Positions 22,630-35,890 of a stretch of 64,000 nucleotides of DNA are shown here, one piece after another (position 1 is the first letter of the stretch; each line of letters opens with the position of its first letter). The stretch comes from Hydractinia symbiolongicarpus (taxonomy: Eukaryota; Cnidaria; Hydrozoa; Anthoathecata; Hydractiniidae): assembly GCF_029227915.1 (NCBI RefSeq), contig NC_079876.1, positions 1,552,001 to 1,616,000 of the forward strand. Direction: 5' to 3'. The position numbers and the translations under genes are program-made. The notes beneath the pieces are model-generated. The model was not told the DNA's origin. It made no database searches and saw only the letters and a list, made by a program, of their open reading frames with translations.

Positions 22630-25600
22630 CCGTAAATCCCGGACTCGGCCCGTATAGTCAAAAGTATACAAAGAAAGTACCCAGTGAGTAAACTCATTTC
22701 CCTAACGAATTTTTAAATTATTTTTTCACCACTAAAACGCATGAGAGTTGTAGTTTTCAAAAATGTTTTCATTTTTGATGAGACGCTAAATAAAAGAAGT
22801 TTAATCGCCGGCAAACGAAAACCCGCCATTTCCCGTAAGCCCCGGACTCGGCCCGCATAGTCAAAAGTATACAAAGAAAGTACCCAGGGTGTAAACTCAT
22901 TTCCTGAACGATTTTTTAAATTATTATTTCACCACTAAAACCCATGAGACTTGTAGTATTTAAAAATACTTTCATTTTTGATGAGACGCTGAATAAAAGA
23001 AGTTTAATCGCCGGCAAACAAAAACCCGCGACTTCCCGTAAATCCCGGACTCGGCCCGTATAGTCAAAAGTATACAAAGAAAGTACCCAGGGAGTAAACT
23101 CATTTCCCGAACGATTTTTTAAATTATTTTTTCACCACTAAAACGCATGAGACTTGTAGTTTTCAAAAATGTTTTCATTTTTGATGAGACGCTAAATATA
23201 AGAAGTTTAATCGCCGGCAAACGAAAACCCTCCATTTCCCGTAAACCCCGGACTCCGCCCGCATAGTCAAAAGTATACAAAGAAAGTACCCAGGGTGTAA
23301 ACTCATTTCCCGAACGATTTTTTAAATTATTATTTCACCACTAAAGCCCATGAGACTTGTAGTATTTAAAAATACTTTCATTTTTGATGAGACGCTGAAT
23401 AAAAGAAGTTTAATCGCCGGCAAACAAAAACCCGCGACTTCCCGTAAATCCCGGACTCGGCCCGTATAGACAAAAGTATACAAAGAAAGTACCCAGGGAG
23501 TAAACTCATTTCCCGAACGATTTTTTAAATTATTTTTTCACCACTAAAACGCATGAGACTTGTAGTTTTCAAAAATGTTTTCATTTTTGATGAGACGCTG
23601 AATAAAAGAAGTTTAATCGCCGGCAAACGAAAACCTGCGATTTCCCGTAAATCCCGGACTCGGCCCGTATAGTCAAAAGTATACAAAGAAAGTACCCGGG
23701 GTGTAAACTCATTTCCCGAACGATTTTTTAAATTATTATTTCACCACTAAAGCCCATGAGACTTGTAGTTTTTAAAAATGTTTTCATTTTTGATGAGACG
23801 ATTAATAAAAGAGGTTTAATCGCCGGCAAACGAAATCCCGCGATTTCCCGTTAATCCCGGGCTTGGCCCGTATAGTCGAATGTATACAAAGAAAGTAACC
23901 AGGAAGTAAACTCATTTCCCGAACGATTTTTTAAATTTTTTTTTCACTACTAAAACGCATGAGACTTGTAGTTTTCAAAAATGTTTTCATTTTTGATGAG
24001 ACGCTGAATAAAAGAAGTTTAATCGCCGGCAAACGAAAACCTGCGATTTCCCGTAAATCCCGGACTCGGCCCGTATAGTCAAAAGTATATAAAGAAAGTA
24101 CCCGGGGTGTAAACTCATTTCCCGAACGATTTTTTAAATTATTATTTCACCACTAAAGCCCATGAGACTTGTAGTTTTTAAAAATGTTTTCATTTTGGAT
24201 GAGACGCTGAATAAAAGAAGTTTAATCGCCGGCAAACGAAAACCTGCGATTTCCCGTAAATCCCGGACTCGGCCCGTATAGTCAAAAGTATACAAAGAAA
24301 GTACCCAGTGAGTAAACTCATTTCCCTAACGAATTTTTAAATTATTTTTTCACCACTAAAACGCATGAGAGTTGTAGTTTTCAAAAATGTTTTCATTTTT
24401 GATGAGACGCTAAATAAAAGAAGTTTAATCGCCGGCAAACGAAAACCCGCCATTTCCCGTAAGCCCCGGACTCGGCCCGCATAGTCAAAAGTATACAAAG
24501 AAAGTACCCAGGGTGTAAACTCATTTCCTGAACGATTTTTTAAATTATTATTTCACCACTAAAACCCATGAGACTTGTAGTATTTAAAAATACTTTCATT
24601 TTTGATGAGACGCTGAATAAAAGAAGTTTAATCGCCGGCAAACAAAAACCCGCGACTTCCCGTAAATCCCGGACTCGGCCCGTATAGTCAAAAGTATACA
24701 AAGAAAGTACCCAGGGAGTAAACTCATTTCCCGAACGATTTTTTAAATTATTTTTTCACCACTAAAACGCATGAGACTTGTAGTTTTCAAAAATGTTTTC
24801 ATTTTTGATGAGACGCTAAATATAAGAAGTTTAATCGCCGGCAAACGAAAACCCTCCATTTCCCGTAAACCCCGGACTCCGCCCGCATAGTCAAAAGTAT
24901 ACAAAGAAAGTACCCAGGGTGTAAACTCATTTCCCGAACGATTTTTTAAATTATTATTTCACCACTAAAGCCCATGAGACTTGTAGTATTTAAAAATACT
25001 TTCATTTTTGATGAGACGCTGAATAAAAGAAGTTTAATCGCCGGCAAACAAAAACCCGCGACTTCCCGTAAATCCCGGACTCGGCCCGTATAGACAAAAG
25101 TATACAAAGAAAGTACCCAGGGAGTAAACTCATTTCCCGAACGATTTTTTAAATTATTTTTTCACCACTAAAACGCATGAGACTTGTAGTTTTCAAAAAT
25201 GTTTTCATTTTTGATGAGACGCTGAATAAAAGAAGTTTAATCGCCGGCAAACGAAAACCTGCGATTTCCCGTAAATCCCGGACTCGGCCCGTATAGTCAA
25301 AAGTATACAAAGAAAGTACCCGGGGTGTAAACTCATTTCCCGAACGATTTTTTAAATTATTATTTCACCACTAAAGCCCATGAGACTTGTAGTTTTTAAA
25401 AATGTTTTCATTTTTGATGAGACGATTAATAAAAGAGGTTTAATCGCCGGCAAACGAAATCCCGCGATTTCCCGTTAATCCCGGGCTTGGCCCGTATAGT
25501 CGAATGTATACAAAGAAAGTAACCAGGAAGTAAACTCATTTCCCGAACGATTTTTTAAATTTTTTTTTCACTACTAAAACGCATGAGACTTGTAGTTTTC

Positions 25601-25930
25601 AAAAATGTTTTCATTTTTGATGAGACGCTGAATAAAAGAAGTTTAATCGCCGGCAAACGAAAACCTGCGATTTCCCGTAAATCCCGGACTCGGCCCGTAT
25701 AGTCAAAAGTATATAAAGAAAGTACCCGGGGTGTAAACTCATTTCCCGAACGATTTTTTAAATTATTATTTCACCACTAAAGCCCATGAGACTTGTAGTT
25801 TTTAAAAATGTTTTCATTTTGGATGAGACGCTGAATAAAAGAAGTTTAATCGCCGGCAAACGAAAACCTGCGATTTCCCGTAAATCCCGGACTCGGCCCG
25901 TATAGTCAAAAGTATACAAAGAAAGTACCC
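22630..25930 (+). repeat. Tandem 8-monomer duplication (2 x 1624 bp), near identical
   Basis: The copies are about 22630-24253 and 24254-25930. The rare markers CATGAGAGTTG, CATTTCCTGAACG, GAAAACCCTCC, GTTAATCCCGGG, TTCACTACTAAAAC, GTATATAAAG and CATTTTGGATG each recur exactly 1624 bases apart. Comparing the copies by eye I saw no difference inside the duplicated span. This is the youngest-looking rearrangement in the window together with the 10-unit block near 58-62 kb. Confidence 0.92.
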
Positions 25931-26186
25931 AGGGAGTAAACTAATTTCCCAAACGATTTTTTAAATTATTATTTCACCACTAAAGCCCATGAGACTTGTA
26001 GTTTTTAAAAATGTTTTCATTTTTGATGAGACGCTGAATAAAGGAAGTTTAATCGCCGGCAAACGAAATCCCGCGATTTCCCGTAAATCCCGGACTCGGC
26101 CCGTATAGTCAAAAGTATACAAAGAAAGTACCCGGGGTGTAAACTCATTTCCCGAACGATTTTTTAAATTATTATTTCACCACTAA
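25931..26186 (+). repeat. Monomer between octamer and dimer blocks
   Basis: One AGCCCATGAG-type unit with AATAAAGGAAG and AAATCCCGCG lies here, ending in the CCGGGGTGTAAACTC form. Nothing else is seen. Confidence 0.75.
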
Positions 26187-26998
26187 AACGCATGAGACTT
26201 TTAGTTTTCAAAAATGTTTTCATTTTTGATGAGACGATTAATAAAAGAGGTTTAATCGCCGGCAAACGAAATCCCGCGATTTCCCGTTAATCCCGGGCTT
26301 GGCCCGTATAGTCGAATGTATACAAAGAAAGTAACCAGGAAGTAAACTCATTTCCAGAACGATTTTTTAAATTTTTTTTTCACCACTAAAACGCATGAGA
26401 CTTGTAGTTTTAACAAATGTTTTCATTTTTGATGAGACGCTGAATAAAAGAAGTTTAATCGCCGGCAAACGAAAACCTGCGATTTCCCGTAAATTCCGGA
26501 CTCGGCCCGTATAGTCAAAAGTATATAAAGAAAGTACCCGGGGTGTAAACTCATTTCCCGAACGATTTTTTAAATTATTATTTCACCACTAAAGCCCATG
26601 AGACTTTTAGTTTTCAAAAATGTTTTCATTTTTGATGAGACGATTAATAAAAGAGGTTTAATCGCCGGCAAACGAAATCCCGCGATTTCCCGTTAATCCC
26701 GGGCTTGGCCCGTATAGTCGAATGTATACAAAGAAAGTAACCAGGAAGTAAACTCATTTCCCGAACGATTTTTTAAATTTTTTTTTCACCACTAAAACGC
26801 ATGAGACTTGTAGTTTTAAAAAATGTTTTCATTTTTGATGAGACGCTGAATAAAAGAAGTTTAATCGCCGGCAAACGAAAACCTGCGATTTCCCGTAAAT
26901 CCCGGACTCGGCCCGTATAGTCAAAAGTATATAAAGAAAGTACCCGGGGTGTAAACTCATTTCCCGAACGATTTTTTAAATTATTATTTCACCACTAA
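26187..26998 (+). repeat. Tandem dimer duplication (2 x 406 bp)
   Basis: GACTTTTAGTTTTC with GAGACGATTAATAAAAGAGG at 26231 recurs at 26637, and each is followed by a unit with GTATATAAAG. Differences include ACGCATGAG against AGCCCATGAG, CCAGAACG against CCCGAACG, and TTTTAACAAATG against TTTTAAAAAATG. Confidence 0.82.
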
Positions 26999-29794
26999 AG
27001 CCCATGAGACTTGTAGTTTTTAAAAATGTTTTCATTTTGGATGAGACGCTGAATAAAAGAAGTTTAATCGCCGGCAAACGAAAACCTGCGATTTCCCGTA
27101 AATCCCGGACTCGGCCCGTATAGTCAAAAGTATACAAAGAAAGTACCCAGGGAGTAAACTAATGTCCCAAACGATTTTTTAAATTATTATTTCACCACTA
27201 AAGCCCATGAGACTTGTAGTTTTTAAAAATGTTTTCATTTTTGATGAGACGCTGAATAAAAGAAGTTTAATCGCCGGCAAACGAAATCCCGCGATTTCCC
27301 GTAAATCCCGGACTCGGCCCGTATAGTCAAAAGTATACAAAGAAAGTACCCAGGGAGTAAACTCATTTCCCGAACCATTTTTTAAATTATTTTTTCACCA
27401 CTAAAACGCATGAGACTTGTAGTTTTCAGAAATATTTTCATTTTTGATGAGACGCTTAATGAAAGTGGTTTAATCGCCGGCAAACGAAAACCTGCGATTT
27501 CCCGTAAATCCCGGACTCGGCCCGTACAGTCAAAAGTATACAAAGAAAGTACCCAGGGTGTAAACTCATTTCTCGAACGATTTTGTAAATTATTTTTTCA
27601 CCACTAAAACGCATGAGACTTGTAGTTTTCAAAAATGTTTTCATTTTTGATGAGACGCTGAATAAAAGAAGTTTAATCGCCGGCAAACGAAAACCTACGA
27701 TTTCCCGTAAATCCCGGACTCGGCCCGTATAGTCAAAAGTATACAAAGAAAGTACCCAGGGAGTAAATTCATTTCCCAAACGTTTTTTTAAATTTATATT
27801 TTACCACTCAAGCCCATGAGACTTGTAGTTTTTAAAAATGTTTTCATTTTTGATGAGACGCTGAATGAAAGAAGTTTAATCGCAGGCAAACGAAAACCCG
27901 CGATTTCCCGTAAATCCCGGTTTCGGCCCGTATAGTCAAAAGTATACAAAGAAATTACCCAGGGTGTAAACTCATTTCCCGAACGATTTTTTAAATTATT
28001 ATTTCACCACTAAAGACCATGAGACTTGTAGTATTTAAAAATATTTTCATTTTTGATGAGACGCTGAATAAAAGAAGTTTTATCGCCGGCAAACGAAAAC
28101 CCGCGACGTCCCGTAAATCCCGGACTCGGCCCGTATAGTCAAAAGTATACAAAGAAAGTACCCAGGGAGTAAACTCATTTCCCGAACGATTTTTTAAATT
28201 ATTTTTTCACCATTACAACGCATGAGACTTGTAGTTTTCAAAAATGTTTTCATTTTTGATGAGACGCTGAATAAAAGAAGTTTAATCGCCGGCAAACGAA
28301 AACCTGCGATTTCCCGTAAATCCCGGACTCGGCCCGTATAGTCAAAAGTATACAAAGAAAGTACCCGGGGTGTAAACTCATTTCCCGAACGATTTTTTAA
28401 ATTATCATTTCACCACTAAAGCCCATGAGACTTGTAGTTTTTAAAAATGTTTTCATATTTGATGAGACGCTTAATAAAAGAAGTTTAATTGCCGGCAAAC
28501 GAAAACCCGCGACTTCCCGTAAATCCCGGACTCGGCCCGTATAGTCAAAAGTATACAAAGAAAGTACCCAGGGAGTAAACTCATTTCCCGAACGATTTTT
28601 TAAATTAAATTTCACCACTAAAACGCATGAGACTTGTTGTTTTCAGAAATGTTTTCATTTTTGATGAGACGCTTAATGAAAGTTGTTTAATCGCCGGCAA
28701 ACGAAAACCCGCGATTTCCCGTAAATCCCGGGCTTGGCCCGTATAGTCGAATGTATACAAAGAAAGTACCCTGTGAGTAAACTCATTTCCAGAACGATTT
28801 TTTAATTTAATTTTTCACCACTAAAACGCATGAGACTTGTAGTTTCCAAAAATGTTTTCATTTTTGATGAGACGCTGAATAAAAGAAGTTTAATCGCCGG
28901 CAAACGAAAACCTGCGATTTCCCGTAAATCCCGGACTCAGCCCGTATAGTCAAAAGTATACAAAAAAAGTACCCGGGGTGTAAACTCATTTCCCGAACGA
29001 TTTTTTAAATTATCATTTCACCACTAAAGCCCATGAGACTTGTAGTTTTTAAAAATGTTTTCATATTTGATGAGACGCTTAATAAAAGAAGTTTAATTGC
29101 CGGCAAACGAAAACCCGCGACTTCCCGTAAATCCCGGACTCGGCCCGTATAGTCAAAAGTATACAAAGAAAGTACCCAGGGAGTAAACTAATTTCCCAAA
29201 CGATTTTTTAAGTTATTATTTCACCACTAAAGCCCATGAGACTTGTAGTTTTTAAAAATGTTTTCATTTTTGATGAGACGCTGAATAAAAGAAGTTTAAT
29301 CGCTGGCAAACGAAATCCCGCGATTTCCCGTAAATCCCGGACTCGGCCCGTATAGTCAAAAGTATACAAAGAAAGTACCCAGGGAGTAAACTCATTTCCC
29401 GAACGATTTTTTAAATTATTTTTTCACCACTAAAACGCATGAGACTTGTAGTTTTCAGAAATATTTTCATTTTTGATGAGACGCTTAATGAAAGTGGTTT
29501 AATCGCCGGCAAACGAAAACCTGCGATTTCCCGTAAATCCCGGACTCGGCCCGTATAGTCAAAAGTATACAAAGAAAGTACCCAGGGTGTAAACTCATTT
29601 CTCAAACGATTTTTTGAATTATTTTTTCACCACTAAAACGCATGAGACTTGTAGTTTTCAAAAATGTTTTCATTTTTGATAAGACGCTGAATAAAAGAAG
29701 TTTAATCGCCGGCAAACGAAAACCTACGATTTCCCGTAAATCCCGGACTCGGCCCGTATAGTCAAAAGTATACAAGGAAAGTACCCAGGGAATA
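26999..29794 (+). repeat. Ten-unit block related to its right neighbour (offset 2029 bp)
   Basis: CAGAAATATTTTC at 27427 recurs at 29456, ten monomers less one base. The following ATTCATTTCCCAAACG and TTACCACTCAAG units also match those near 29.8 kb. The block introduces the families that dominate the right of the window. These are the GCAGGC / GGTTTCGG unit (27.8 kb), the AAGACCATGAG / GTTTTATCGCC / GACGTCCCG unit (28.0 kb), the ACCATTACAACG unit (28.2 kb), and the TTTTCATATTTGATG / TTTAATTGCC unit (28.4 kb). The missing base is the AAATTAAATTTCACC tail. Confidence 0.75.
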
Positions 29795-31006
29795 AATTGA
29801 TTTCCCAAACGTTTTTTTAAATTTATATTTTACCACTCAAGCCCATGAGACTTGTAGTTTTTAAAAATGTTTTCATTTTTGATGAGACGCTGAATGAAAG
29901 AAGTTTAATCGCAGGCAAACGAAAACCCGCGATTTCCCGTAAATCCCGGTTTCGGCCCGTATAGTCAAAAGTATACAAGGAAAGTACCCAGTGAGTAAAC
30001 TCATTTCCCTAAGGAATTTTTAAATTATTTTTTCACCACTAAAACGCATGAGACTTGTAGTTTTCAAAAATGTTTTCATTTTTGATGAGACGCTGAATAA
30101 AAGAAGTTTAATCGCCGGCAAACGAAAACCTGCGATTTCCCGTAAATCCCGGACTCGGCCCGTATAGTCAAAAGTATACAAAGAAAGTACCCAGGGTGTA
30201 AACTCATTTCCCGAACGATTTTTTAAATTATTATTTCACCACTAAAGACCATGAGACTTGTAGTATTTAAAAATATTTTCATTTTTGATGAGACGCTGAT
30301 TAAAAGAAGTTTTATCGCCGGCAAACGAAAACCCGCGACGTCCCGTAAATCCCGGACTCGGCCCGTATAGTCAAAAGTATACAAAGAAAGTACCCAGGGA
30401 GTAAATTCATTTCCCAAACGTTTTTTTAAATTTATATTTTACCACTCAAGCCCATGAGACTTGTAGTTTTTAAAAATGTTTTCATTTTTGATGAGACGCT
30501 GAATGAAAGAAGTTTAATCGCAGGCAAACGAAAACCCGCGATTTCCCGTAAATCCCGGTTTCGGCCCGTATAGTCAAAAGTATACAAGGAAAGTACCCAG
30601 TGAGTAAACTCATTTCCCTAAGGAATTTTTAAATTATTTTTTCACCACTAAAACGCATGAGACTTGTAGTTTTCAAAAATGTTTTCATTTTTGATGAGAC
30701 GCTGAATAAAAGAAGTTTAATCGCCGGCAAACGAAAACCTGCGATTTCCCGTAAATCCCGGACTCGGCCCGTATAGTCAAAAGTATACAAAGAAAGTACC
30801 CAGGGTGTAAACTCATTTCCCGAACGATTTTTTAAATTATTATTTCACCACTAAAGACCATGAGACTTGTAGTATTTAAAAATATTTTCATTTTTGATGA
30901 GACGCTGATTAAAAGAAGTTTTATCGCCGGCAAACGAAAACCCGCGACGTCCCGTAAATCCCGGACTCGGCCCGTATAGTCAAAAGTATACAAAGAAAGT
31001 ACCCGG
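29795..31006 (+). repeat. Tandem trimer duplication (offset 609 bp)
   Basis: The copies are about 29795-30397 and 30404-31006. Each consists of a GCAGGC / GGTTTCGG / AAGGAATTTTT unit, an ACGCATGAG unit, and an AAGACCATGAG unit carrying the rare GCTGATTAAAAG. The rare GCTGATT in both shows that the duplication postdates that mutation. Copy 2 ends by switching to CCGGGGTGTAAAC. Confidence 0.87.
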
Positions 31007-31464
31007 GGTGTAAACTCATTTCCCGAACGATTTTTTAAATTATCATTTCACCACTAAAGCCCATGAGACTTGAAGTTTTTAAAAATGTTTTCATATTTGA
31101 TGAGACGCTTAATAAAAGAAGTTTAATTGCCGGCAAACGAAAACCCGCGACTTCCCGTAAATCCCGGACTTGGCCCGTATAGTCAAAAGTATACAAAGAA
31201 AGTACCCTGTGAGTCAACGCATTTCCAGAACGATTTTTTAAATTATTTTTTCACCACTAAAACGCATGAGACTTGTAGTTTTCAGAAATCTTTTCATTTT
31301 TGATGAGACGCTGAATAAAAGAAGTTTAATCGCCGGCAAACGAAAACCTACGATTTCCCGTAAATCCCGGACTCGGCCCGTATAGTCAAAAGTATACAAA
31401 GAAAGTACCCAGGGAGTAAATTTATTTCCCAAACGTTTTTTTAAATTTATATTTTACCACTCAA
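31007..31464 (+). repeat. Monomers including the TTTCAGAAATCTTTTC unit
   Basis: These are a TTTTCATATTTG unit with ACTTGAAG and then a unit with CAGAAATC at 31283. The CAGAAATC unit and its neighbours recur near 62155, about 31 kb away. Confidence 0.75.
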
Positions 31465-31695
31465 GGCCATGAGACTTGTAGTTTTCAAAAATGTTTTCAT
31501 TTTTGATGAGACGCTGAATAAAAGAAGTTTAATCGCAGGCAAACGAAAACCCGCGTATTCCCGTAAATCCCGGTTTCGGCGCGATTTCCCGTAAATCCCG
31601 GACTCGGCCCGTATAGTCAAAAGTATACAAAGAAAGTACCCAGGGTGTAAACTCATTTCCCGAACGATTTTTTAAATTATTATTTCACCACTAAA
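31465..31695 (+). repeat. 231-bp monomer with 28-bp internal duplication
   Basis: This unit is 28 bases longer than normal. Positions 31552-31579 and 31580-31607 are tandem versions of the same core segment (CGCG to CTCGG or TTCGG). The first is of the GTATTCCCG / GGTTTCGG type and the second of the CGATTTCCCG / GGACTCGG type. The two halves thus come from different variant units and were joined 28 bases out of register. It is the only out-of-register junction I found in the window. Confidence 0.92.
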
Positions 31696-32654
31696 ACCCA
31701 TGAGCCTTATAGTTTTTAAAAATGTTTTCATATTTGATGAGACGCTAAATATAAGAAGTTTAATCGCCGGCAAACGAAAACCCGCCATTTCCCGTAAAAC
31801 CCGGACTCCGCCCGCATAGTCAAAAGTATACAAAGAAAGTACCCAGGGTGTAAACTCATTTCCCTAACGAATTTTTAAATTATTTTTTCACCACTAAAAC
31901 GCATGAGACTTGTAGTATTTAAAAATACTTACATTTTTGATGAGACGCTGAATAAAAGAAGTTTAATCGCCGGCAAACAAAAACCCGCGACTTCCCGTAA
32001 ATCCCGGACTCGGCCCGTATAGACAAAAGTATACAAAGAAAGTACCCAGGGAGTAAACTCATTTCCCGAACGATTTTTTAAATTATTTTTTCACCACTAA
32101 AACGCATGAGACTTGTAGTTTTCAAAAATGTTTTCATTTTTGATGAGACGCTGAATAAAAGAAGTTTAATCGCCGGCAAACGAAAACCTGCGATTTCCCG
32201 TAAATCCTGGACTCGGCCCGTATAGTCAAAAGTATACAAAGAAAGTACCCGGGGTGTAAACTCATTTCCCGAACGATTTTTTAAATTATTATTTCACCAC
32301 TAAAGCCCATGAGACTTGTAGTTTTCAAAAATGTTTTCATTTTTGATGAGACGCTAAATATAAGAAGTTTAATCGCCGGCAAACGAAAACCCGCCATTTC
32401 CCGTAAAACCCGGACTCCGCCCGCATAGTCAAAAGTATACAAAGAAAGTACCCAGGGTGTAAACTCATTTCCCGAACGATTTTTTAAATTATTATTTCAC
32501 CACTAAAGCCCGTGAGACTTGTAGTTTTTAAAAATGTTTTCATTTTGGATGAGACGCTGAATAAAAGAAGTTTAATCGCCGGCAAACGAAATACTGCGAT
32601 TTCCCGTAAATCCCGGACTCGGCCCGTATAGTCAAAAGTATACAAAGAAAGTAC
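31696..32654 (+). repeat. Mixed monomers, partner of 63.15-63.9 kb
   Basis: Units with CATGAGCCTTATAG, TTTCATATTTGATGAG plus GCTAAATATAAG, and GTATTTAAAAATAC with TTACATTTTTG occur in this order. The rare GAGCCTTATAG and the CCTAACGAATTTTT to GTATTTAAAAATAC order are seen again from about 63150. No other element is present. Confidence 0.78.
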
Positions 32655-35600
32655 CCAGGGAGTAAACTAATTTCCCAAACGATTTTTTAAATTATTATTT
32701 CACCACTAAAGCCCATGAGACTTGTAGTTTTTAAAAATGTTTTCATTTTTGATGAGACGCTGAATAAAAGAAGTTTAATCGCCGGCAAACGAAATCCCGC
32801 GATTTCCCGTAAATCCCGGACTCGGCCCGTATAGTCAAAAGTATACAAAGAAAGTACCAAGGGAGTAAACTCGTTTCCCGAACGATTTTTTAAATTATTT
32901 TTTCACCACTAAAACGCATGAGACTTGTAGTTTTCTGAAATATTTTCATTTTTGATGAGACGCTTAATGAAAGTGGTTTAATCGCCGGCAAACGAAAACC
33001 TGCGATTTCCCGTAAATCCCGGACTCGGCCCGTATAGTCAAAAGTATACAAAGAAAGTACCCAGTGTGTAAACTCATTTCTCGAACGATTTTTTAAATTA
33101 TTTTTTCACCACTAAAACGCATGAGACTTGTAGTTTTCAAAAATGTTTTCATTTTTGATCAGACGCTGAATAAAAGAAGTTTAATCGCCGGCAAACGAAA
33201 TTTACGATTTCCCGTAAATCCCGGACTCGGCCCGTATAGTCAAAAGTATACAAAGAAAGTACCCAGGGAGTAAATTCATTTCCCAAACGTTTTTTTAAAT
33301 TTATATTTTACCACTCAAGCCCATGAGACTTGTAGTTTTTAAAAATGTTTTCATTTTTGATGAGACGCTGAATGAAAGAAGTTTAATCGCAGGCAAACGA
33401 AAACCCGCGATTTCCCGTAAATCCCGGTTTCGGCCCGTATAGTCAAAAGTATACAAGGAAAGTACCCAGTGAGTAAACTCATTTCCCTAAGGAATTTTTA
33501 AATTATTTTTTCACCACTAAAACGCATGAGACTTGTAGTTTTCAAAAATGTTTTCATTTTTGATGAGACGCTGAATAAAAGAAGTTTAATCGCCGGCAAA
33601 CGAAAACCTGCGATTTCCCGTAAATCCCGGACTCGGCCCGTATAGTCAAAAGTATACAAAGAAAGTACCCAGGGTGTAAACTCATTTCCCGAACGATTTT
33701 TTAAATTATTATTTCACCACTAAAGACCATGAGACTTGTAGTATTTAAAAATATTTTCATTTTTGATGAGACGCTGAATAAAAGAAGTTTTATCGCCGGC
33801 AAACGAAAACCCGCGACGTCCCGTAAATCCCGGACTCGGCCCGTATAGTCAAAAGTATACAAAGAAAGTACCCAGGGAGTAAACTCATTTCCCGAACGAT
33901 TTTTTAAATTATTTTTTCACCAATTCAACGCATGAGACTTGTAGTTTTCAAAAATGTTTTCATTTTTGATGAGACGCTGAATGAAAGAATTTTAATCGCC
34001 GGCAAACGAAAACCTGCGATTTCCCGTAAATCCCGGACTCGGCCCGTATAGTCAAAAGTATACAAAGAAAGTACCCGGGGTGTAAACTCATTTCCCGAAC
34101 GATTTTTTAAATTATCATTTCACCACTAAAGCCCATGAGACTTGTAGTTTTTAAAAATGTTTTCATATTTGATGAGACGCTTAATAAAAGAAGTTTAATT
34201 GCCGGCAAACGAAAACCCGCGACTTCCCGTAAATCCCGGACTCGGCCCGTATAGTCAAAAGTATACAAAGAAAGTACCCAGGGAGTAAACTCATTTCCCG
34301 AACGATTTTTTAAATTAAATTTCACCTCTAAAACGCATGAGACTTGTAGTTTTCAGAAATGTTTTCATTTTTGATGAGACGCTTAATGAAAGTTGTTTAA
34401 TCGCCGGCAAACGAAAACCCGCGATTTCCCGTAAATCCCGGGCTTGGCCCGTATAGTCCAATGTATACAAAGAAAGTACCCTGTGAGTAAACTCATTTCC
34501 AGAACGATTTTTTAATTTATTTTTTCACCACTAAAACGCATGAGACTTGTAGTTTCCAAAAATGTTTTCATTTTTGATGAGACGCTGAATAAAAGAAGTT
34601 TAATCGCCGGCAAACGAAAACCTGCGATTTCCCGTAAATCCCGGACTCGGCCCGTATAGTCAAAAGTATACAAAGAAAGTACCCGGCGTGTAAACTCATT
34701 TCCCGAACGATTTTTTAAATTATCATTTCACCACTAAAGCCCATGAGACTTGTAGTTTTTAAAAATGTTTTCATATTTGATGAGACGCTTAATAAAAGAA
34801 GTTTAATTGCCGGCAAACGAAAACCCGCGACTTCCCGTAAATCCCGGACTCGGCCCGTATAGTCAAAAGTATACAAAGAAAGTACCCAGGGAGTAAATTT
34901 ATTTCCCAAACGTTTTTTTAAATTTATATTTTACCACTCAAGCCCATGAGACTTGTAGTTTTTAAAAATGTTTTCATTTTTGATGAGACGCTGAATAAAA
35001 GAAGTTTAATCGCAGGCAAACGAAAACCCGCGATTTCCCGTAAATCCCGGTTTCGGCCCGTATAGTCAAAAGTATACAAGGAAAGTACCCAGTGAGTAAA
35101 CTCATTTCCCTAAGGAATTTTTAAATTATTTTTTCACCACTAAAACGCATGAGACTTGTAGTTTTCCAAAATGTTTTCATTTTTGATGAGACGCTGAATA
35201 AAAGAAGTTTAATCGCCGGCAAACGCAAACCTGCGATTTCCCGTAAATCCCGGACTCGGCCCGTATAGTCAAAAGTATACAAAGAAAGTACCCAGGGTGT
35301 AAACTCATTTCCCGAACGATTTTTTAAATTATTATTTCACCACTAAAGCCCATGAGACTTGTAGTATTTAAAAATATTTTTATTTTTGATGAGACGCTGA
35401 ATAAAAGAAGTTTTATCGCAGGCAAACGAAAACCCGCGACGTCCCGTAAATCCCGGACTCGGCCCGTATAGTCAAAAGTATACAAAGAAAGTACCCAGGG
35501 AGTAAACTCATTTCCCGAACGATTTTTTAAATTATTTTTTCACCACTAAAACGCATGAGACTTGAAGTTTTCAAAAATGTTTTCATTTTTGATGAGACGC

Positions 35601-35890
35601 TGAATAAAAGAAGTTTAATCGCCGGCAAACGAAAACCTGCGATTTCCCGTAAATCCCGGACTCGGCCCGTATAGTCAAAAGTATACAAAGAAAGTACCCG
35701 GGGTGTAAACTCATTTCCCGAACGATTTTTTAAATTATTATTTCACCACTAAAGCCCATGAGACTTGTAGTTTTTAAAAATGTTTTCATATTTGATGAGA
35801 CGCTTAATAAAAGAAGTTTAATTGCCGGCAAACGAAAACCCGCGACTTCCCGTAAATCCCGGACTCGGCCCGTATAGTCAAAAGTATACA
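32655..35890 (+). repeat. About 3.2-kb block, copy 1 (partner at 41.8-45.0 kb)
   Basis: The TTACCACTCAAG unit at 33314 matches that at 42445. The rare GTTTTCCAAAATG at 35161 matches 44292, and AAACGCAAACC at about 35221 matches the same offset. All share an offset of 9131 bases (45 monomers less four single bases). Copy 1 private changes include AAACGAAATTTACG with one base lost near 33197, TTTCTGAAATATTTTC near 32934, and GTCCAATG near 34456. Confidence 0.83.

Noticed and set aside
33299-33309. Perfect match to the budding-yeast origin core (ATTTATATTTT) in TTTATATTTTACC-type units
   Set aside because: An 11-base AT-rich pattern is expected by chance in such DNA, the array does not look like a yeast genome, and the motif is absent from most units.
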